Below are positions 34,146-45,209 of a DNA stretch of 64,000 nt, one piece after another; within the stretch, counting starts at the first letter, position 1, and the number at the start of each line of letters is the position of its first letter. The notes beneath the pieces were generated by a model. It ran no database searches. It had not been told where the DNA came from and saw only the letters and a program-made list of their open reading frames with translations. Position numbers and translations under genes: made by a program. The stretch spans positions 66,902,509-66,966,508 of the forward strand of contig JBCNJP010000006.1 in the NCBI GenBank assembly GCA_039602395.1, written 5' to 3'. The stretch comes from Deinandra increscens subsp. villosa (taxonomy: Eukaryota; Streptophyta; Magnoliopsida; Asterales; Asteraceae).

Positions 34146-35630
34146 CAATTGTGATTTATACAGACCGTTAAAACAAAGCCCAAATCAACAACTTTTTACA
34201 ATAATTGGTGTGAAACGTAATATAGTCTTTGGGTTTTGTTTCCTTAATCACCATGAATATGTAGGTACCTTTTACATCCTAAATTTGCAGAAATCTAACA
34301 AATTAACTACAATAATAAACTTAGCAACTATTAGGAGCAAGTTACAGAAACAAATGAACAAGAAACAGCCAATAAACAACTATAATGTGAGAAATCAGGA
34401 GACTGGAAACAAATAAACAAGAAATCACCACACAAACAAACAAATAAATATTCTAAGAATAGGAGGAAATCAAGAAATTAGTAGAAATTATCAATGATAC
34501 CCAAGTCCTTAAACTCGAAGATTCATAGCTTTCATAGCAATCAACGTACTTCAATTCCTGTGACTCAAAGATTCAGAGATTCGCTTCCTTTCTTCTATAG
34601 CTACCATACTATGTCTTCTTCTATTTTCTCTCTCAATTTTTTTTAATTAAAAACCAAAAAAATCCTATGAAAAGTTGAGGCCCCTAAAAAGCGGAACTTC
34701 CTAGCGGCTGTTCACTTTGATTCATTCATGTAATCATGTGTGATTTGTGTTTAAATTTGCAGCTAGTCACTCATGATAGTTAGTACGAAGACACTTTTGA
34801 CATATAATTATGAATTTTTTTAAGGGTAATTTTTTTTTTTTTTTTTGCAAAATTCGGAGAGCGGGGGTCCAAGATCGGAGCCTCTAGCTAAGGTTGAGCT
34901 TAATTAAATATGCATCAGAAATTAATTTGATCGAAAATTTATCTATAATTTTCATCAAATTTATTATTGTTTTATATTGTGAGCCGCATCTTAATGGGTA
35001 TTTAAGTTAGTTAATTGCCACTTAGATAAAATTTAATGTTCGCTGTTTGTGAACAAGCTAGATTTACGGTCCTTCAAACCTCAAAAATTATCATGTCTTA
35101 GAGTAAATTTTTATGAGAAAGTGTTCCATAAAATAAGCAAAATTAGGCTAATGTTTACTTGTATTCGCCGAATGGTTTTCCCCTATTCCCCTAACTAGTG
35201 TTTTATCGTGTTGTTCTTGTCCCTCAAAGCCACAAAAACTATTTAAGCAGAGTTATCATCGGATATGGGTTTGTTATTATTGTTGTTGCCATGATAGTTC
35301 TCATCCACGATTCCCTCCAACATGTCTTTGAGAAAAAAGAAACATTAAAATACATAAAGATGTTTTTTTATACAAACTACCGACACCGATCAGGAGATTA
35401 TATTCGTCTTCATGCTAATTTGAGAATTTGCAAACTAGAACAATCATTTATTGCTTGAAACTAACTTCACTTGGCAGTTGGCAGGTGGCAGTTGCCACTA
35501 ATCATTAGACAGGGTGTACGTCCATATTTTGTATTCTGTGTAAAACGAGTATATTTGTGATACATGCATGCCACCTTCATGCATGATTGCCAACTTCCAA
35601 CTAGCTACTTATTGATAGTTTACCACTTAA
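34146..35630. other. Intergenic sequence, no gene seen
   Basis: A+T-rich. No coding frame longer than ~100 aa and no repeat with clear ends. A T18 run is near 34827. Confidence 0.5.
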
Positions 35631-35634
35631 TTTA

Positions 35635-35763
35635 AGGAAAATCACCCAAATAATCAAGTTAAGCATAATTTTTAAATGGTTATGGTGAGAACACAAAAAG
35701 ATATATCTTGGTCATTTTGATAAAAATTATGGTAAATTACTTAACTATTTGGGTGATTTTCCT
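35635..35763. mobile_element. 129-bp MITE flanked by TA
   Basis: Inverted ends AGGAAAATCACCCAAATA on both strands with TA on each side, suggesting a mariner/Stowaway-like TA duplication, although the terminal sequence is not the classical one. Confidence 0.6.
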
Positions 35764-35805
35764 TACTTTACCACTCTTTAAAACTTAACTCACTCATCAG
35801 ATAAC

Positions 35806-35976
35806 CAGGGGCGAAGTTTGGATCGAAATGGGGATAGGGCCGGACTACAGGCGGATAAGCCGCATTAAGTATATAAAATTTTTTGAACCGAACGAGTATA
35901 AATTTACACTACGAAGCGTAAAAACGGACAGGGCCGGGGCCCGGTCTGGCCCCTTAGAAGCTTCGCCGCGCCAGTG
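35806..35976. mobile_element. 171-bp hAT MITE with perfect 8-bp duplication
   Basis: Starts CAGGGGCGAAG and ends CTTCGCCGCGCCAGTG, flanked by CAGATAAC (35798-35805 and 35977-35984). A truncated relative with the same AAGTATATAA...TTTACACTA core lies at 59914-60055. Confidence 0.85.
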
Positions 35977-36097
35977 CAGATAACTATTAGGAAATTAGTC
36001 ACCTTGAGGATAAGGTCGATTTAAACGGACGATGAGTTGATACGTGTCAACCTTCATGCAAGTAGATTTGATAAAATGCAGATCTAACAAATCTCAT

Positions 36098-36821
36098 TGT
36101 AGGATCGTGGTAATTACCAAATTAACCTAAACAAGATTACTTATAAGCTTAAACAGGCGGAAACAATTTAATCTACTCATTCACTTACTTAGTTGTATGT
36201 TAGTGTTACTTCGACAAAGCTTGTGTAAACAAGTTGATTGCAAATATAATAGAACACAAGTAAATAAACTTGGTACTATATTGCATTAACTCAATAGCAG
36301 ATTACAAGATACAAGCTATGATCGATTGTTTAAGTGTGTGAAAGCTACTAAGGCTACCATGCTATTTATAGTGCTAAGGGAAATAAATGAGAGCTATTGT
36401 TTTCCATAACATCATCTAAGACCGTTTAGTATAACAAAATTAATGACCTAGAACTAAGAAAAATTGTTCATTGGACGATGGTGTTCCTTGGACAGATTGA
36501 CTTGATATTCTGAGAAGATATCTTGCTTTTAGTGATTCAGACCTGCAACTGATGACTTTTTGTGTCGGACATAAAAAGACAGTACAGTTGAGTTTCCGGC
36601 TAGACCTCCTTCCGGCTGGAACTCGATTTCACTCGAAACTGTTGTTCTTCCGGTTTATGTATTCTTCCGCGTCCGCTTCCGCTTGATATCAAATCTTTCG
36701 GTTCATCTCATTCATACGAAACACTTTGTCTCATCAGCATATTGACTTCCGGTTGAACTCCAGCCAGATGCTGAATACTTAAGCGTTTCAACCAGAACTC
36801 CTAGATGATTTTATCCTTACA
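36098..36821 (-). mobile_element. copia LTR, 724 bp, 3' LTR of a minus-strand element
   Basis: On the minus strand it begins TGTAAGGATAAAATC (at 36821), right after a polypurine tract, and ends GATCCTACA (at 36098); TGTA(A)GGAT/ATCCTACA are short inverted repeats at the LTR ends. It holds TTCCGGCT/CCGGAAG words. A partial copy of its 5' two thirds is at 58920-59345 (plus strand), and its last ~65 bases recur at 23934-23998. It is the 3' LTR of the element whose terminal ORF ends at 36926. Confidence 0.8.
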
Positions 36822-36846
36822 GTCCCCCCCCCCCCCCCCTCCCAGA
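36822..36846 (-). other. copia polypurine tract
   Basis: On the minus strand: CTGGGAGG then a run of 16 G, then AC just before the LTR start. It lies 80 bases after the ORF stop at 36926, the expected place. Confidence 0.7.
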
Positions 36847-36925
36847 TGATGTTGCCAAAACAATTCTTCTCATCCATTTAAAATTTTATTGACATGAACT
36901 TTATACAAAATTCTTTAAATCACCA

Positions 36926-37741
36926 TCACTCAAGCTTGGTCTTCATACTTGTAGCCAATCTTAAGTATGAATCTATTACATAATCTCTATTAGGGTCGAT
37001 TGCGCAAAGCTTCTCCCAGTCATCATCATTTGGCCGTTCATTGTGATCAGTTATTGACTTGTGGGCAGTGAAAGTATTATATTCTCTATGCACATAGAAT
37101 AATATACCATCTTCATCATAGACATAAAATTTGATTCTGGAATGGGAGCTTGAATCTTCAGCATCAGCGTCTGCTTCAACATCTGGTTTCTCATTATCAA
37201 TGATGAGTTTGATTTTGAAGTACATCAAACTTTCATCCATGCTCATGTTTAGGTTTGATTGAGCAAGGAGATAAACATCTGTGAGCTCACCCTTTGATAA
37301 ATTCTTCATAGCTTCTTCCTTGGTATATGAGAGGGTTTTGATCAAATTTATAATAAACCTGTATTTCCTGGTCTCCTCATCATAGTTCCAATCAACTATA
37401 GATCTTCTGATGTCGGCTGATTCTTCTCTCTCATTATCAGACCTTTGATCAGATTTGGCTCTTTGTTTCTTCTTCTTTGGTGCTCTCTTTCTTTTAGAGA
37501 TCATCTTCTTTCTACATGTAATTCTTGTAGGAGTAACACCAAAAGTTGAAACTGCTAGCTTTGGTGTTCCTTGAGTATGTGAGGTTGGTGAATTTGGAGT
37601 GGGTGGTTTAATGGATCTAGGTTTAGTGGTGTTTGGAAGTGATGTGGTAGTTTTAATAGAAGGTTTGGTATGTAAGATGGGTGTAGGAAGGGTGTTGGTG
37701 TAATCATGTACCTCTGAAGTTAAATGAGTGAAGTTATCCAA
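36926..37741 (-). pseudogene. Terminal extra ORF of a SIRE-like copia element (3' exon-like remainder)
   Basis: A 271-aa open frame, the largest intact piece of an ORF that continues upstream as fragments at 37742-37949, 38546-38911 and 48961-49075. It is now split by a solo LTR and by the 10-kb array. N-terminal ~75 aa are Pro/Thr/Ser-rich; then a basic cluster (KKMISKRKRAPKKKKQRAK) that looks like a nuclear localisation or nucleic-acid-binding signal; an acidic stretch (EADADAEDSSS); and a C-terminal globular-looking part (KFYVYDEDGILFYVHREYNT, DWEKLCAIDPNRDYVIDSYL). Position (last ORF before polypurine tract and LTR) is that of the extra env-position ORF in SIRE/Maximus elements. No membrane segment or enzyme motif is seen, so an envelope role is not supported. 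A related layout is at 2506-2970. Confidence 0.55.
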
Positions 37742-37954
37742 GGAAAATTTCTTGTGGGCTAACTTAGAGTACCATTTGGAGGATAGAGGTTGGCTCTAGT
37801 GGTTCTGGTTGGATTCTTTCTAGTAGTAGTGGAAGGAAGTTTGGATGATGGAATTTGTGGAGTGGAGGATAGCAAAGAATCAATGATATTTTATGGTTTA
37901 GGAGGAAGAGAAAACATAACTGAGAATGTACTAGTAGGTTTAGGTAGTCCAAGC

Positions 37955-38540
37955 TGTTGGGAATTCCCGAGACCGACTAGTTCGAGATTTGGTTTGATGA
38001 AACTCAACGTACAACTTATTGTTTAACCGTTCGCACAACACGGTGAAGTTTATGACTCGAGACTCTCATTAACCGAAGACATGGCATTAGTGACATTATT
38101 ATTTATTGTTACATTATTTATTTGTCACTAGACTAGTTGTTGGTTATTTACTAGTTTGCCATTGTTAGGTTAGTACATATAGTTTGGTCTTTCATTTGTG
38201 AAAGACATGTATGGATGTATGAGTGTATGTGAGAGTGAGAGAACATGAATCTTTGAAGTTGTGTGTGGTTCATGAACACTTGTTCATGAACCTAGCATGA
38301 GTGGTGTAGGTAAATATAACCATTCGACTCCATATATGATTATCTATTCAACTTGTTCATCACTAGTTCTATATTATCCTCATCATCATCATCACATCTC
38401 ACAACACCATTGTTGAAGATCCGGTCCCTTATGTTCTTCTTGGTGTTTATTTGTTCTACAAAGACGAGCTCACAAAGTTTTCGATCCGCTTCCACTGTGC
38501 CATCGGGGTTTGGCTTGGCTCACCGACCCCGGTTTCTACA
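37955..38540 (+). mobile_element. Solo LTR of the array family, opposite orientation
   Basis: Runs from TGTTGGGAATTCCCGAGACC to CCGACCCCGGTTTCTACA (586 bp) and is flanked by a perfect 5-bp duplication CAAGC (37950-37954 and 38541-38545). It has no internal region on either side, so it is a true solo LTR produced by LTR-LTR recombination. It sits in the terminal ORF of the copia element, 376 bp from the array, and points the other way. Confidence 0.92.
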
Positions 38541-38545
38541 CAAGC

Positions 38546-38911
38546 CTCTTAGCATATTAAAGTAGCTTCCTCTTGATCTCTGTGCAGCTGCTTCTCAACG
38601 TACTAACAGATCAAGAGTTGAAGCTCCTGGGATTCTCATGGAGATAATGAATAAAGTATCTCTTCAAGGCTTTATGCTCATCTTCAATAGCTAAAGAAAC
38701 CTTCTTCATCTTCTCAGTCATCTCTTCCCTCATTTTCATTTCACTTTCATTATCAGCATTAATTTTTTGTTGCAGTAGCAACTCACTATCCTCTTTTAGC
38801 ATTTTCTCCATATAATCACAAAGTTCATGAGACTTCATACCCTTAACCTCTTCATGTGTTTTCCAACCTCTAGCAACAATAGTATCTTTCCAATCTCTGA
38901 GCAGGAAGTAA
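38546..38911 (-). pseudogene. Middle piece of the interrupted copia terminal ORF
   Basis: Between the solo LTR and the array, the minus strand encodes a hydrophilic helical stretch (KGMKSHELCDYMEKMLKEDS, KMREEMTEKMKKVSLAIED, HKALKRYFIHYL) that stops at 38611. It is coiled-coil-like and continues, across the array, with the Glu/Lys/Ala-rich piece at 48961-49075. It was broken by the two insertions. Confidence 0.55.
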
Positions 38912-38916
38912 TTATC

Positions 38917-39516
38917 TGTAGAAACCGGGGTCGGTGAGCCAAGCCAAACCCCGATGGCACAGCGGAAGCGGATCGGAGACTTTGTGAGCTTCGTCTTTGT
39001 AGAACAAATATAAACACCCGGAAGAACATAAGGAACCGGATCTTCTACTTGGGTGTTTGAGATGTGATGATGATGATGAGGATAAAATATAGAAGTAGTG
39101 ATGAACAAGATGAAGATAAGTGAAATCATATATGGAGTCGAATGATTACATGTTTACCTATCCCACACATGCTATAGGTTCATGAACAAGAGTTCATGAA
39201 CCCACACAACTTCAAAGATTCATGTCCTAAGCTCTCTCACTCATACATTCACTCATCTAGCTAGTCTTTCACATGAGAAAGACTTACATATATATTAACC
39301 TAACTAAGACCAAGGGCAAACTAGTAAATAACACAACTAGAAGTGACATAAGTAATACAACAATAAATAATAAAGTCACTAATGCCAAGTCTTCGGTTAA
39401 TGAGAGTCTCGAGTCATGAACTTCACCGCATGTTGTGCAAACGGTCAAACGGTAAGTGGTACGTTGAGTTTCATCACACCAAATCTCGAACTCGTCGGTC
39501 TCGGGAATTCCCAACA
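38917..39516 (-). mobile_element. Array LTR1 (3'-most LTR), 600 bp
   Basis: Outer LTR. It keeps the ancestral GAGTTTCATC word shared with LTR4 and the solo LTR, and has a private G (ACATAAGTAATAC, near 39350). Its low-coordinate border is the TTATC target duplication, not a primer-binding site. Confidence 0.9.
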
Positions 39517-40599
39517 ATCTCCCCCTATTTGGTTGATGAACAAACGGATAAATAACTCAAATCTTGTGACAATCGGTTCCCTTGTATTCTAGCAACATGA
39601 CTTCAAAACAATCTTCAAACGATTTCAAATCTTTCACTTTTCTTCTCCCCTTTGTGAAGCTCCCCCTACGATGAAGAGTTTTGATTCTTCCGGCCTTTTC
39701 CGCGAGGCACTATAGGGTGTTTACCACTTATAACATGCACACTATGTTTAAGGATGCCACCATCATCCTCAGTGTAGTTAAAGGTAAACAAGATAAAGGA
39801 TCAAAGAAAAATTAGAAAATTAATCCCATAATTCAACCGTCTTGAAAATACTTGCCAAGAATACCAAACCGATGCTTCACTTCAAAGATAGTACCACTTC
39901 AAATAAATTACCTCAACAAGTCATAAGCTTCTAACTTTGCCTTTATTTTTACCATAACGACGATGGCTCAAGGACTCTTCAAAAGCTAGAACTCAATCCA
40001 ACATTAGCAAACAAATTCTTCAATGTAGAAAAACTTTCAAACTAGCATATTTTCTTCAATTTTGAACCGGCTTCTAAACACGTCTGCTTATAAAGAGGCA
40101 AGTATCAAAAAGAAAATTAAGTTTGATTCTACAAGTGTACCTTGGTTGTACACCAATTTGTTGCGTTGGATTTAACGGCTTGCAATCCGTTAGACTTGTA
40201 GTAATTTTGAGGAATATAACAGTAGCATACTGTTAAATAATTCTGCCCAAAGTGTCTTCAAATATACTAGTCTGATTTGAGATGATAACAACCCAAACGA
40301 TAGTAAGAGAGGCTGGCCCAAATTGGTTTAATTATAATCAGTACCCCATACGAGATGAATATGTGCAGGCCCAAAACGATTTGAAGATACCAGCCCAAAT
40401 CGGTTCACATATAACAGACCCATATAAGGAGATGTTCTCTCCTTTTGTGCCCTAAACACAACATACAGAGGCAACAGCAGCCCCCTCGCCGGCGGTCACC
40501 GGAGCCGTTTTCCGGCGGACTGAAGACCAGCAGCAACTAGCAAGGTTCGAGCATCAACACCAACTCAATTCTGTTTCGGATCGATGAGATTGGAGAGTT

Positions 40600-41120
40600 C
40601 CGGACTAAGTTGGGGAGTTCCGGACTAAGTTTGAAGTTCCGGAGGAAGTTCCGGACTAATCACTTGAAGCAAACTCGATGAACATAAGTGGAACCAGCGA
40701 CCAAGGGTGATCCTCCGGACAAATTCGAGTTACTCCGGAACTGAGTTTGAGTTCCCTCGGAACTCTGCAGTTTCTCCGGAACATTGGTTCCCTTGGAGAC
40801 AGATTACTCCGGAACTTTGAGTTCCCACGGAACAATCTCATTTCCTTCGGAACTTTTAAGTTAACTCGGAACACATCAGGTTACTTCGGAAGGTTGTCTC
40901 GGAGCATTTGTTCTTCCGGATCGAGTTCTCTCGGAACAAAACAAGTTCCCACGGAGGTTTTGAGTTCCTCCGGAACTTCCGGCAGGTTACTCCGGAACAT
41001 ACGAGTTATCTCGGAACAAAGAGTTGTCTCGGAAAAATGTTTTTCCGGTGAGTTCTTCCGACCCAACAGGTTCTCTCGGAGAGGAGAGTGGTCTTTACCG
41101 GAACTGAATTTTTCCGGTCG
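40600..41120. repeat. Palindromic GTTCC/GGAAC repeat block, unit 1
   Basis: About twenty irregular copies of a GAGTTCCYNCGGAACTT / TTCCGGA-type motif in 520 bp, many of them imperfect palindromes. Because the motif is self-complementary, ORFs appear on both strands (147 aa plus, 88 and 72 aa minus); these simply translate the repeat and are not genes. Short versions of the same motif occur in the copia LTRs at 3053 and 36098. Confidence 0.8.
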
Positions 41121-42046
41121 GTTCATTTCACGGGTTACAATTGTCACGGATCAATATGTTCAGCCGCAGCACTTTCTTGGAGTACCTTGAACATCGATGA
41201 AAGAGAGGAACATGCACAGTTGATGGAGACGTGATATTGAAAAGTGGGTTTCATTGTTTTTGTCTTGTTCCTTTGATATGTCACGACAAGAAGAAATGAA
41301 AGTCAACAAGTTTGAACTTAATTTTCTTGAACTCACATCAAATTACTTTAATGAGTCTGTGAAGCCCCGATCACAATCATCGTAAATACCTTATCGTAAC
41401 CCGCAAACTCGTTCGACCCATAATCACCGTAACCCTCGTTAAATAATTTACGAGAACCTGATCTCGAACTTGCTAATGAAAACCCAAGTGCCAACCGTGA
41501 GATAAACCCCTTTTCTCTCAAATAAGAACCCGTAAAAATCTGGATAACGAGCTGCAGTCTCGTGATTTTTTGTTCTTCATCACTTGTTAAAATAAATTAA
41601 CTTAAACACTAACAATAATCAATTAAAAAATCTGCTAAATTGATTAAAGGGAGGTTGAGTGTTTAGGTGATGTGTGTAAGAGGAGAGAGAAACAAATTAG
41701 GGTGGTTGACAAAAAAGGTGAAGTAGAGTGGTTGCTTTACAAAAGTCAGTAAAGAGGGTATGGCTACTACTCTTTCACTATTCACCTTTTTGGGTTTTAA
41801 TTTTGTTTTCCAATTAATTTAATCAAACAAATGACAAACTAACAATCTTCAACATGAAGATCACTGGGAAAACACATGAACACTTGGGTGAGTTTGAAGG
41901 AACTCAAAAACTCATCTTTTATATGTGTGACAATTTCAACACAAAACCCAAAGTTCAAAAATAAAAACATCTCTATTTGTTACAAAAACAAGCAAGATAA
42001 CACAAAGTTGAAGAAACCAACCGAATCGTTGCGTTTTCTTCGACCA

Positions 42047-42060
42047 TGGCTCTGATGCCA
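42047..42060 (-). other. Primer-binding site, initiator Met tRNA type
   Basis: Minus strand TGGCATCAGAGCCA begins 2 bases after the LTR2 end. It differs by one base from the TGGTATCAGAGC complement of initiator methionine tRNA used by most plant copia elements. Confidence 0.8.
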
Positions 42061-42062
42061 AT

Positions 42063-42663
42063 TGTAGAAACCGGGGTCGGTGAGCCAAGCCAAACCCCGA
42101 TGGCACAGCGGAAGCGGATCGGAGACTTTGTGAGCTTCGTCTTTGTAGAACAAATATAAACACCCGGAAGAACATAAGGAACCGGATCTTCTACTTGGGT
42201 GTTTGTGAGGGTGATGATGATGATGAGGATAAAATATAGAAGTAGTGATGAACAAGATGAAGATAAGTGAAATCATATATGGAGTCGAATGATTACATGT
42301 TTACCTATCCCACACATGCTATAGGTTCATGAACAAGAGTTCATGAACCCACACAACTTCAAAGATTCATGTCCTAAGCTCTCTCACTCATACATTCACT
42401 CATCTAGCTAGTCTTTCACATGAGAAAGACTTACATATATATTAACCTAACTAAGACCAAGGGCAAACTAGTAAATAACACAACTAGAAGTGACATAAAT
42501 AATACAACAATAAATAATAAAGTCACTAATGCCAAGTCTTCGGTTAATGAGAGTCTCGAGTCATGAACTTCACCGCATGTTGTGCAAACGGTCAAACGGT
42601 AAGTGGTACGTTGAGATTCATCACACCAAATCTCGAACTCGTCGGTCTCGGGAATTCCCAACA
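42063..42663 (-). mobile_element. Array LTR2, 601 bp
   Basis: Inner LTR. Shares the derived GAGATTCATC word with LTR3 only, and has a private change in the microsatellite (TTTGTGAGGGTGATG near 42205). Confidence 0.9.
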
Positions 42664-43746
42664 ATCTCCCCCTATTTGGTTGATGAACAAACGGATAAAT
42701 AACTCAAATCTTGTGACAATCGGTTCCCTTGTATTCTAGCAACATGACTTCAAAACAATCTTCAAACGATTTCAAATCTTTCACTTTTCTTCTCCCCTTT
42801 GTGAAGCTCCCCATACGATGAAGAGTTTTGATTCTTCCGGCCTTTTCCGCGAGGCACTATAGGGTGTTTACCACTTATAACATGCACACTATGTTTAAGG
42901 ATGCCACCATCATCCTCAGTGTAGTTAAAGGTAAACAAGATAAAGGATCAAAGAAAAATTAGAAAATTAATCCCATAATTCAACCGTCTTGAAAATACTT
43001 GCCAAGAATACCAAACCGATGCTTCACTTCAAAGATAGTACCACTTCAAATAAATTACCTCAACAAGTCATAAGCTTCTAACTTTGCCTTTATTTTTACC
43101 ATAACGACGATGGCTCAAGGACTCTTCAAAAGCTAGAACTCAATCCAACATTAGCAAACAAATTCTTCAATGTAGAAAAACTTTCAAACTAGCATATTTT
43201 CTTCAATTTTGAACCGGCTTCTAAACACGTCTGCTTATAACGAGGCAAGTATCAAAAAGAAAATTAAGTTTGATTCTACAAGTGTACCTTGGTTGTACAC
43301 CAATTTGTTGCGTTGGATTTAACGGCTTGCAATCCGTTAGACTTGTAGTAATTTTGAGGAATATAACAGTAGCATACTGTTAAATAATTCTGCCCAAAGT
43401 GTCTTCAAATATACTAGTCTGATTTGAGATGATAACAACCCAAACGATAGTAAGAGAGGCTGGCCCAAATTGGTTTAATTATAATCAGTACCCCATACGA
43501 GATGAATATGTGCAGGCCCAAAACGATTTGAAGATACCAGCCCAAATCGGTTCACATATAACAGACCCATATAAGGAGATGTTCTCTCCTTTTGTGCCCT
43601 AAACACAACATACAGAGGCAACAGCAGCCCCCTCGCCGGCGGTCACCGGAGCCGTTTTCCGGCGGACTGAAGACCAGCAGCAACTAGCAAGGTTCGAGCA
43701 TCAACACCAACTCAATTCTGTTTCGGATCGATGAGATTGCAGAGTT

Positions 43747-44267
43747 CCGGACTAAGTTGGGGAGTTCCGGACTAAGTTTGAAGTTCCGGAGGAAGTTCCG
43801 GACTAATCACTTGAAGCAAACTCGATGAACATAAGTGGAACCAGCGACCAAGGGTGATCCTCCGGACAAATTCGAGTTACTCCGGAACTGAGTTTGAGTT
43901 CCCTCGGAACTCTGCAGTTTCTCCGGAACATTGGTTCCCTTGGAGACAGATTACTCCGGAACTTTGAGTTCCCACGGAACAATCTCATTTCCTTCGGAAC
44001 TTTTAAGTTAACTCGGAACACATCAGGTTACTTCGGAAGGTTGTCTCGGAGCATTTGTTCTTCCGGATCGAGTTCTCTCGGAACAAAACAAGTTCCCACG
44101 GAGGTTTTGAGTTCCTCCGGAACTTCCGGCAGGTTACTCCGGAACATACGAGTTATCTCGGAACAAAGAGTTGTCTCGGAAAAATGTTTTTCCGGTGAGT
44201 TCTTCCGACCCAACAGGTTCTCTCGGAGAGGAGAGTGGTCTTTACCGGAACTGAATTTTTCCGGTCG
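43747..44267. repeat. Palindromic GTTCC/GGAAC repeat block, unit 2
   Basis: The same repeat block as at 40600-41120, shifted by 3,147 bp, with no visible change inside the block other than the C at GATTGCAGAG just before it. Confidence 0.8.
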
Positions 44268-45193
44268 GTTCATTTCACGGGTTACAATTGTCACGGATCA
44301 ATATGTTCAGCCGCAGCACTTTCTTGGAGTACCTTGAACATCGATGAAAGAGAGGAACATGCACAGTTGATGGAGACGTGATATTGAAAAGTGGGTTTCA
44401 TTGTTTTTGTCTTGTTCCTTTGATATGTCACGACAAGAAGAAATGAAAGTCAACAAGTTTGAACTTAATTTTCTTGAACTCACATCAAATTACTTTAATG
44501 AGTCTGTGAAGCCCCGATCACAATCATCGTAAATACCTTATCGTAACCCGCAAACTCGTTCGACCCATAATCACCGTAACCCTCGTTAAATAATTTACGA
44601 GAACCTGATCTCGAACTTGCTAATGAAAACCCAAGTGCCAACCGTGAGATAAACCCCTTTTCTCTCAAATAAGAACCCGTAAAAATCTGGATAACGAGCT
44701 GCAGTCTCGTGATTTTTTGTTCTTCATCACTTGTTAAAATAAATTAACTTAAACACTAACAATAATCAATTAAAAAATCTGCTAAATTGATTAAAGGGAG
44801 GTTGAGTGTTTAGGTGATGTGTGTAAGAGGAGAGAGAAACAAATTAGGGTGGTTGACAAAAAAGGTGAAGTAGAGTGGTTGCTTTACAAAAGTCAGTAAA
44901 GAGGGTATGGCTACTACTCTTTCACTATTCACCTTTTTGGGTTTTAATTTTGTTTTCCAATTAATTTAATCAAACAAATGACAAACTAACAATCTTCAAC
45001 ATGAAGATCACTGGGAAAACACATGAACACTTGGGTGAGTTTGAAGGAACTCAAAAACTCATCTTTTATATGTGTGACAATTTCAACACAAAACCCAAAG
45101 TTCAAAAATAAAAACATCTCTATTTGTTACAAAAACAAGCAAGATAACACAAAGTTGAAGAAACCAACCGAATCGTTGCGTTTTCTTCGACCA

Positions 45194-45207
45194 TGGCTCT
45201 GATGCCA
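45194..45207 (-). other. Primer-binding site next to LTR3
   Basis: Same TGGCATCAGAGCCA sequence as at 42047-42060, 2 bases from the LTR3 end. Confidence 0.8.
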
Positions 45208-45209
45208 AT

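Larger units (their letters stand above)
39517..42062 (-). mobile_element. Array internal region 1, 2,546 bp, noncoding
   Basis: Minus-strand order: primer-binding site (42047-42060), an A+T-rich stretch, the palindromic GGAAC block (40600-41120), a TCCGGCGG-rich stretch near 40490, then a pyrimidine-rich end with the polypurine tract at 39517-39528. Differs from internals 2 and 3 at TATAAAGAGG (40095) and GATTGGAGAG (40590). Confidence 0.85.
42664..45209 (-). mobile_element. Array internal region 2, 2,546 bp, noncoding
   Basis: Same layout as internal 1, with primer-binding site at 45194-45207 and palindromic block at 43747-44267. Private difference: GCTCCCCATACG near 42808. Shares TATAACGAGG and GATTGCAGAG with internal 3. 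Confidence 0.85.

Noticed and set aside
33530..34183. Two ORFs with the same PEHPEQPPRATLFTRHGVPEH peptide on opposite strands
   Set aside because: They are the two arms of one inverted repeat, not a duplicated gene.
40600..41120. Classical heat-shock elements
   Set aside because: Some TTC-nn-GAA pairs occur but most units do not keep the nGAAn/nTTCn spacing; only mentioned as a possibility.
40747..41190. 147-aa ORF repeated three times (also 43894-44337 and 47040-47483) with minus-strand ORFs of 88 and 72 aa
   Set aside because: They translate the palindromic GTTCC/GGAAC repeat on both strands, run against the element's own direction on the plus strand, and show no domain; not treated as genes.
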